Shown here: positions 56,901 to 64,000 of the stretch, in pieces
Layout of the letters: each line of letters begins with the position of its first letter
How positions within the stretch are numbered: position 1 is the first letter of the stretch
Assembly: GCF_025024155.1 (NCBI RefSeq)
Contig: NW_026251779.1
Coordinates: 1-64,000 of the forward strand
Length of the DNA stretch: 64,000 nt
Direction of reading: 5' to 3'
From: Gamsiella multidivaricata
Taxonomy: Eukaryota > Mortierellomycota > Mortierellomycetes > Mortierellales > Mortierellaceae
The notes under the pieces: model-generated
What the model was told of the DNA's origin: nothing
The model's database searches: none
Seen by the model: only the letters and a program-made list of their open reading frames with translations
Made by a program: the position numbers and the translations under genes

Positions 56901-59095
56901 CGGTCGTCAACGTCTTCTTCATGATCAGCGTATATACCGAAAAGTTGGTCAAGCTGACCAAGAACGGCGTCGAGGCCCACGTAAACATCTGCACAGAAGA
57001 GATATATCCCATCTTTTTCATCATCTTGAGCTCGAATTCGTTGCGGACCGTGAGAATCTTTTGCAAAAGGGTATTCTCCCAGGCGTACAGCTTGACCACA
57101 CGAATGCCATTCAATAGCTCGTTCATTAGCTTAATACGCGAATCCTTGTACTCCATGTGTTTTTTCTGGTAGGTCTGCATGACCAAGGATAGCTGCGCGT
57201 TGAGCGGAATGATCAAGATCATCACACCAAGTCCCACAAAAATGGCCCAGCCCATAGTCGCGTGAAGGAGATAGAGAGTCACTGCGATTTGAAAGACACC
57301 GGACCAGAGGCTATGGAGATTGCTGACCAGGTCTTGAATGCGCTGGGCGTCAATTGACATATGGTTTACTATCTCACCGACCTAAATAAAGGTCAAATGT
57401 CCGCCATTAGTATGCCAAAAAGTAAAAAAAAAAAAAAAGGCGTTGCACTCACTGTAGAGTCTTGTCGAGACGAGTTTGAGAGACGGAGGGACTTTTGATA
57501 GATTGCCGTCACCAATGCAGCACGGATGTTCATCCCGGTCCTGAAGCACAGATGGAAATACTGTTGCACGACGGTTGTCTGAAGCAAACTGCAAACAAAC
57601 ATCAGGCACGCTAGTGTATAGCCACGATACAACGGTTGAGGCTCAGGTGTGTCGTAACTCATGACAAACAGCAACATTCTCCGCAGAAGTAATGGCTGCA
57701 TGAATCCGAGAGTATCGTTGATGAGTTTCCAGATGCCAGCTATGTAGAACTGCTTTCCGAACGCTTTTGCAAGCGCTTTCGAGAGACTTGAACTACGAGG
57801 AGAGGCCAATAGCTACTATTAGACGATACGCTTCAAATAACTGACCAGTGTAAGTTGCTCAGAACAAATACAGGTAAGCGCGCGATCGCTTAGCGTACTT
57901 TTCCTTCCTAAGCTCACTATCCCAGGCCTCTGCGAAAGAAGCAGAGACGTTGCTAGATCGGTCGTCGGTTCTGAGTTGCCAGAGATCATCCATAGTTAAA
58001 GGTTTGGCATATCCCTTACGCATCAGACCGGTCACCCAGTTGAAGGAAATAATCGAGAATACGTTTGCCTCTTCCTCTGGGCATTTTTCCTATATGTGCA
58101 TTGCATTCATAGGCAAAGTCATACTGTTAGATACTGTCACAGCAGTATGGTGTCTCTTCATAGACAAAAATATGAGTGATAATAATCCTTACATGACTAT
58201 CCTCTCTAAGTCGAATCTGCGAATCTTTCTTGGCACACTCGAGTGCGAATACTGCAAAAAGCAGGGCCAATCTAGCGCCCACAATACCTTCCTCAGCCAG
58301 CCGTCCTCTGATTCCAGTGGCGAAGGATCCACCGCCAGGACAGTCCGAGACTAGTGTGCGGAACTTGATACCCGTAACAATGATGCAGAGCAACCAGAAG
58401 AGCAGCAGCACGTTCGAGGCCAAATAGCCCTTTCTATTCTCGACCACGGTGAGGTAAAAGGCAAGGTTGAGGGCCAGCATGTCAACAATCGACGCCCAGA
58501 ACTCAGCTTCAAGGTGCTGCGCATGTGGTAATAGGGAATGACGCTGCCGGAAGATGTGTGCAAAAGAGAGGGCAGAGAGTAGAATTATTCCTGCCTGGAA
58601 AAGTAAGAAATAAGGTTATCAGATTGTTGCCCCTCGTTTTAAGGATCAGATAACACACGGCGCAAGGGAGATTAGATAGAAAAAATGGAATTTCCTTCCT
58701 CCACTTGTAGTCGGTGATGGTTACGGGGATGGGAGTGGAAGAATAGCAATCAGCAGAGTAGATCACCTACCGCCTTCACGATGTATGTCCAATCTCTAGA
58801 AGGATGTCTCAAGGTCGATCGCTTTGATAGCTTGACCAGACGAGGGATGCCAGCAAGCAGCAGGAAAAAGGCTGGTACCGCCTTCATGATGGTGTCTTCG
58901 AAGCACGGAGTAAAATCGGCAGGGCATTTGGGATCAAATGGACCCTACAAGAACCAAAGACGACGATACAAAGGATATTAGGAATTTCTCCAACGTGGTC
59001 TGATTCTCATTCGAAAAGGAATGAATTCTGCATCTTGAATCGACATGAGTGAAGAGTACCCAGGTGCCTTCAGACTGACAGTGCCAAAGGGCCAT
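53926..59095 (-). CDS. ABC transporter, subfamily C (MRP/Ycf1-like), full length
   Basis: The model has seven exons: 59095-59060, 58944-58771, 58594-58193, 58089-57872, 57792-57453, 57381-56828 and 56740-53926. It gives 1,512 residues. ABCC proteins export glutathione conjugates and other organic anions across the vacuolar or plasma membrane. Layout: short N-terminus (MALWHCQSEGTWGPFDPKCPADFTPCFEDT); an N-terminal membrane domain (TMD0-like); TMD1; NBD1 with Walker A GRVGSGKSS, signature LSGGQKARISLARA, Walker B VYLFDDPLSAVD; a linker rich in Ser/Asp; TMD2; NBD2 with Walker A GRTGAGKSS, signature FSVGQRQLICLARA, Walker B LLVLDEATAAID. NBD1 has Asp where a catalytic Glu would be, and NBD2 has the Glu, the usual ABCC asymmetry. 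The 3' 810 bases are duplicated in inverse orientation at 42,841-43,650. Confidence 0.95.
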
Positions 59096-59380
59096 ATTTG
59101 AGCGCGTGTGTTACGACTTATGCAAAGAGATTTGTAAAGTTGCTCCAGGTATTGAGTGTACAACGAGACGTGGATCAAAGGGGTCAGTGGATTAAGTGTA
59201 TTGAGAATGGACAATAAACATAGCAGAAGAAAAAAAAATAAGAAAACAAGAGGCTATCGTGGGCACCGCTCTTTCTATTCTGCGTAGTGTCCGTCACTCG
59301 TTCAGGAACCGCCAAACACACTTTCCTTTTTAGTCATTTCTATATTATTTTTCAGAACAACACGAGAAACTTCCTGTGGT

Positions 59381-61062
59381 CTACGAAACCAGCGAGACGA
59401 CCAGGAACACAAAGATGATGGTCAAGAAGATCTTAATCATGAGCCACCGGTCCGACGAGATATTGCGATAATATCGCAGGAGTTGGTTCTGTGCCTCGCT
59501 GATATTAAGTTCGATATCATCTGTGTTTGCTTCAATCCTATAGTTTTAAAGAATGGTTAAAAGAAAAGATCTAATATACGCCTATCGTCCACGAAAAAAG
59601 CAACCGTGCCTTTACCTTTGAACCGTATCGCGTTGTTCCGCAACCATTTGTGCTAATTGCTGGAAGATACCGCCAAGTTCCTGAAGAGTTGACTCCACTG
59701 CCTCAATTGCAGTCGATCGATTTTGAGTATACTATTGAAGAGTTCTGTCAGTTTACAAGACGTTGGACATAGTGCTGTGTATGAAAACTCATGTCAAGCA
59801 AATGCTCTACAGACCTGATCGACGTGCGGTGCTTGCTGCTGTTGTTGAAATAGCATAGATGCTGGACCAGCGGCCTCCGAATCATCTTCGTATTGCCCAT
59901 GAAAGTTGTCTGCTCTGCCGTTGATTCCTTTCCTCCTATGAACACTGCTGCCGTATGGGTCAACGTCCGACGCTCCATTGGAATACTGCTGTTGCTGCGG
60001 ATACGAAGCTGGCGACGGGGATGCACGACTGGATGACGGCTGTATGAATGGTGAAGTCCTATCATTGTGGGGTATACTGTTGTCGTACTGATGAGGGAGT
60101 TGGGATGGCGAAGCCGATGTGGGGACGAGACCGAGTGGCGAATTTGTTGTTTTGCGGAGTGATGAAAGTATGCTTGTCTGTGGCAATTGTAGCGTTTTCT
60201 GCTGCGTCATCCCTGGTCCTAGTTGCTGATGTTGCTGCTGGAGTTGCGAAGGATGGCCTTGACCAGAACCCAAAAGCTGATCCTGTCTCTTTTTTGTCAT
60301 TTGCATGCTCTATCCAAGTGCCATGTAAGTACAGACAGATTAAACATATGTTTTCTTTCATGATCAAGTACAACTTTCCTCATAGTACATACCTCTGTCC
60401 TGATCTCCAGTGCTTCCTTGAAACCCATGCTAATGTTGGCAAGCCTTGACTGCAAAATAATGACCAAGTTGGTCGAATGCTCATCCATCTGACGTGCTAA
60501 TCGGTTGGCCTTCGCGGCTGTGGCCCGTACATGTTGTTGGAGAGCAAGGATTTGGCTGTTGAGTCGAGAGAGGTCTTGCTTGATCACGTACGTAAGTTCC
60601 TGCAAGTGAGTAAAAACGAGAAAGCAATGTTAGTGCGGACAATAACTGCAAGATAGACGGTACTCAGCGTCATAATGCAGTGTCGCGCCCATCTCACTTA
60701 CCGAGATCTCGACAGGCCGGTCGTCAAAGAGTGCTTTTCGCTTGACCACTGTTATTAAAAGGTTGCCCATTTTTAGAGTAATGACTATGTTAGAATATAC
60801 ACGCTCCCCTTGTCTCGACAGCATGGCAGATAAAATATGAGTCGCACTTGCGTTTGGTCAACTTTTGCAGCTTGATAGAAGTCTCCGCGATGTCTTTTCC
60901 TATAGAAACCGCCAGTCGCGAGAACTCCGCATAGGCCGCCGCTTCCTTTCCTTTGCGCGCAGAACTGTTGACATTGCTGTAATGATGTTGTTGGCGTGTC
61001 TGGATGTGGCCTCGGTTCAGCAGCGAATTCACCGCAGCCTTAAACTCTGCTGTCCTGTCCAT
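59381..61062 (-). CDS. SED5: Qa-SNARE syntaxin-5/Sed5
   Basis: The model has six exons: 61062-60852, 60748-60702, 60599-60393, 60309-59815, 59731-59616 and 59537-59381. It gives 410 residues. Sed5 is the cis-Golgi Qa-SNARE for ER-Golgi and intra-Golgi fusion. Features: N-terminal MDRTAEFKAAVNSLL; Habc helices including KLTKLVKRKALFDDRPVEISELTYVIKQDL (a syntaxin-5 hallmark); a long Gln/Ser/Pro-rich linker; the SNARE helix AIEAVESTLQELGGIFQQLAQMVAEQRDTVQRIEANTDD with the zero-layer Gln; and a C-terminal membrane anchor (WLMIKIFLTIIFVFLVVSLVS). The first intron needs a GC donor (GCAAGT) to keep the conserved KLTKLVKRK reading. No GT donor nearby gives the right phase. Confidence 0.94.
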
Positions 61063-61945
61063 TGATGCGTTGTGCTGTCCGATGTACTGAGGACACGATG
61101 GAGAAAGGATGATGATTATATACTGGTAACCCTTAACAGGGCCGGGTTTAGATAAGAGGGTGCCTCTTTTCTGGTTCGTGACCGATACAGGTACCCTCCT
61201 TGAAGATGCCCCAAAGAAATCCATCCATAGCATCACAACATATCAAGCACAGTCTCCTTTTTGGTTCTTGCTCAATACAGTGCTTTTGTATGCGACTTGA
61301 GCACACCTAGTTAATTGAGACAGCTACAGCAAATTCTACTACAGCAGCTTCGCGACTTTGCCGCCCAATGGATTTGGATCCTTCCCCAGCAGCTCCGAAA
61401 ACCTCACACAGCCTTCGTGAAGAATTTTTATATTGTTACCAGTACGTCTGCGTCCAATTCAGAGGAATGGGGAATACGCATATTATTAACTAGGAGAACT
61501 GCCCGCGGCACACGCCACGGGGTCCGAGACACCTCGAACCACTGAATTCCGAATCACTGACCCATTGAACCTTCGCACTACTGAATCCCCGAACCACTGG
61601 CCCACAGAGCCACTAAACTACCGGCACTTCTTCCACCCTTTCCAAAAAATCGAAAATCGAAAATCCTGCCCCCACCGAGAGCCGTCAACCACAGGATCGG
61701 GCTTGTTCATGACTCTATCCCTCCGTCTCGACCGCGCTGTACATGTCTTGCCAGCAACTCGTTCTATTATTCCTACCTCGTCAATACTCGTCTCTGTGGG
61801 TAGATCCTCATCCCTACTATCAACTACACTAAGGATCATCAATCCAGCACCATGGTCGACTGTGAAACCACCTCAAGTTACTCCAGTCAGGCAGGATAAC
61901 CGAGTTCAATTCGATATGTTTAAAAAACAGCTTTAGTAGATGCAT
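61063..61945. other. Intergenic, no supported gene
   Basis: This region lies upstream of SED5 and downstream of the unknown gene at 61,946. It includes an imperfect tandem motif (GAACCACTGAAT/GAATCACTGACC type, about 61,530-61,620). The open frames on both strands overlap each other and have no recognisable content. Confidence 0.5.
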
Positions 61946-62569
61946 CTATTCCGGGTACACGTCCGTGCGATAAATACGGTCCAAGATCTGTTTAAACTGC
62001 TCAAGCAGTTGCTCCGGACCGTGCTGCATCGTACGCATCTCGGCGCGCAGCGACGACTCGTTGTACAACGCGCGCTGGTACATACACTTGAACCCCTCCT
62101 CTTGATTCAGGAGCACATCCGCCAGAAGCCTTTCCTCGAGCCCCTTCAACGTCTCGCAAACGTCCTTGTATCGCTTCCTAATGCACTCCATGGCCGCCTC
62201 CTGAAAATCGGACTCGACAGACAACGCTGCCCGACGCTCCCGCCGTGATGGATAGGGCCTTGGATCCGGCCGCAGGAGGATGGGGTTGCGGATGGACCTC
62301 GTGAATGGTGCAGACGTCGGCTCTGTTTTGACAACCACCGATTTATCGCTGTCGAAAGAAAGTGGGGAGGGCGATCGACCGCCCGCCGGTGCTTGTGAAA
62401 AGGACGATTCGTCGACCGCCAGCGACGAGGAGTCGACAAAACGAGTCTATTGCAGTGGTGGCGGCGACTGCAGCCGGTCTGCCGTATTTACACGGTCCAC
62501 GGTTAAAGGAAGACGACGCCGTGGCTTACGGATATCAGGACGACTAAGGTCAACGAAGCGTGAAGTCAT
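61946..62569 (-). CDS. Hypothetical 192-residue protein
   Basis: I do not recognise this protein. The model has two exons, 62569-62492 and 62446-61946, separated by a 45-base GTAAAT...AATAG intron that removes an in-frame TAG. Without splicing, the frame is the same but stops after 40 codons. The N-terminus is basic (MTSRFVDLSRPDIRKPRRR), then Ser/Pro-rich. The C-terminal half is a helical region with heptad-like spacing (FQEAAMECIRKRYKDVCETL ... EERLLADVLLNQEEGFKCMY ... GPEQLLEQFKQILDRIYR), likely a coiled coil or helical bundle. There is no signal peptide or membrane segment. The conserved-looking helical half argues for a real gene. The start and the short intron are the uncertain parts. 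Confidence 0.6.
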
Positions 62570-62689
62570 CGTGGGCAAGAAGAAGGTGCAGAGACGATAA
62601 AAAAAGTGATGGATTCGCGTAGTAAACTGTGCGGAAGGATAATAATTGCGGATGGGAGTGAAGAGAAGGGAAGAGAAAAAAGTATGTAT

Positions 62690-64000
62690 GAGGGCGACCT
62701 CCCTTCCCCTGAAACCATTGATGCGCATACGAAAGCTGTTGCTCATCTCTATGAGCAACAAAAGTCTATAGCTGGCCGCTCTATCGCGCCAGAGAAAACC
62801 TCCCTGCACACCCAGGAAATCAGTGCGGTTGTAACGAAATACAAGTTGCGGTTTGTGCACAATAGCGTTACGCATAATAATGAATGTGGCGGTTCTGAGC
62901 GCGTTGTGCCTCGCTCCAACACTGGTCATCCTTTGCCTTTGTCCCGGACCTCCACTTTACAGGCATTACAAGTGGAAAAAAAATCACGCAATTGACTATA
63001 CAGTCTGCCGATCCTGAAGCGATTACTCAAGTCACCTTGAACTCGAAATTATAAGCATTAAAACGGCGGCGCCAGGACCCTCAAAATCATCGGAGCCCGT
63101 GATCGTGTTTCTATTCCATGGAACTACTTCATGACTACCCACGGCCAGAGTGTGCGTGAGACTTTGTTGTCCAACATATATCCACACCAGGATGCAACCC
63201 GCGAGCAAGGGAGGCAGTTTGCACTAGGGATTGCGGTTGTGATCACTCAAGGGAAGATGAACCAAGACCACACGATATATTCGTGTCGCGTTCGCAACAA
63301 GGACGTGAAAATATGTCCTGTGAGCTGTCTCGCGTTCTATTTGCTCGAGCTGTAGATAGTATGTGTTATGTGTACTATGTATATATCATTTAATAAGTGG
63401 TATAACCATCGTCGTCTTGTTACACATTACTTGAGCTCAGTCCCAAAGGAGGTTCCGTATAGGATGGCCGGTTTTACCCTTTCAAACGGAGAGTTTTGGC
63501 TAAACGCAACACCATCATCCCGAAAGTTGAACTCCAGAGGAAAAGCTTTCCCTTCATTGAGAACCTGTTTCCAAGAAACAGCGATTGGGCTAGATGGGTC
63601 GACAACGTTATGCTAAATAACCTTGAAGAGTTCAACAGGCCAGAGTCCCATCAAATCGACTACCCTACTGCGTAATTTTCCGCCATGCAACTCATGCTTA
63701 TCTTGGCTCACTTACGCAAGAACACTCTGCAGGATGCAGTTGCTCTGATGTATATTACAGACAACCCATTATGTCTATGTGGTCAACATAATGCCTTCAC
63801 CAAGATGCCGGCCTTCACGTCCACGTTGCTCCAGGAATTCAGCTCGCGGTTACAGGAGAGCATGCGAATGGCAAAATCACCTCTATCAGACAATCTAACC
63901 GCTAATGCGCCAGCTATCCAGCAAGAGTTTCGCACCATAAAAACTGCCCTAGCATCTCTGGAGGTACATATTCGAATGAGATTCGATCAGTCAAACGCCA
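62690..64000 (+). pseudogene. Degenerate Crypton/Ndc10-like tyrosine recombinase element
   Basis: Pieces in shifting frames on the plus strand follow the Crypton (Ndc10-domain) protein layout: LPSPETIDAHTKAVAHLYEQQK near 62,700; HGQSVRETLLSNIYP ... VVITQGKMNQDHTIYSCRVRNKDVKICPVSCLAFYLL at 63,140-63,350; FNKWYNHRRL near 63,390; YRMAGFTLSNGEFWLNA at 63,456-63,510; then a frameshift into AFPFIENLFPRNSDWARWVDNVM; and finally MQLMLILAHLRKNTLQDAV ... HNAFTKMPAFTSTLLQEF to the window edge. Intact members cut and rejoin DNA through a tyrosine nucleophile. Here the part that should hold the catalytic Arg-His-Arg region is deleted (about 63,355-63,450), and stops and frame changes abound, so it is a relic. 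It may continue past the window. Confidence 0.62.

Overview
This window is eukaryotic nuclear DNA from a filamentous fungus. Most genes are broken by short GT-AG introns (about 45-130 bases), and conserved proteins are recognisable only after splicing. The gene set and two degenerate repeat families point to an early-diverging fungus, most likely Mucoromycota/Mortierellaceae. That assignment is inference: it rests on resemblance of the repeat relics to families I associate with Mortierella and on the presence of genes such as a PPP1R21 homologue. No ribosomal RNA, CRISPR or bacterial-type features were seen.

Positions 1-42,300 are ordinary, gene-dense chromosome arm. In order they hold: the 5' end of a THEM6-like thioesterase (-); splicing factor SF3A1 (-); a broken TnpB/Fanzor-like element (-); a small His-rich protein (-); CFD1/NUBP2 (+); gamma-tubulin complex component 5 (+); DNA polymerase epsilon catalytic subunit POL2 (+); retromer VPS29 (-); a PPP1R21-like coiled-coil protein (-); a leucine-rich-repeat protein (-); gamma-glutamyltransferase (-); GPN-loop GTPase 2 (+); an AKTIP/FTS-like UEV protein (+); mitochondrial NCA2 (-); and a small basic protein (+). 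I built exon models by hand for each. Every complete model sums to a whole number of codons, so the reading frames are self-consistent.

Positions 42,841-54,735 form a very large inverted repeat: two arms of about 5.32 kb, apparently identical outside simple-sequence tracts, around a unique 1.25-kb spacer (48,167-49,411). The outer end of the right arm is the 3' part of an intact ABCC-type ABC transporter gene (59,095-53,926, minus). The left arm therefore carries a truncated, inverted copy of that gene's last 269 codons, abutting unrelated sequence at 42,841. The arms also contain a purine microsatellite, a 15-base minisatellite, a tRNA-like relic and a decayed second ABC-transporter fragment. 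Read-through transcription across the palindrome would make a multi-kilobase hairpin.

Positions 54,736-64,000 hold the rest of the ABC transporter, a Sed5/syntaxin-5 SNARE (-), an unrecognised 192-residue protein (-) and a decayed Crypton/Ndc10-like tyrosine recombinase relic (+) that runs off the right edge.

Functionally the genes are mostly single-copy housekeeping genes (splicing, Fe-S assembly, microtubule nucleation, replication, endosome/Golgi trafficking, glutathione turnover, RNA polymerase assembly, mitochondrial function). There is no operon-like logic. Several gene pairs are tightly packed: 88 bases between CFD1 and GCP5, and about 140-190 bases between convergent stops.
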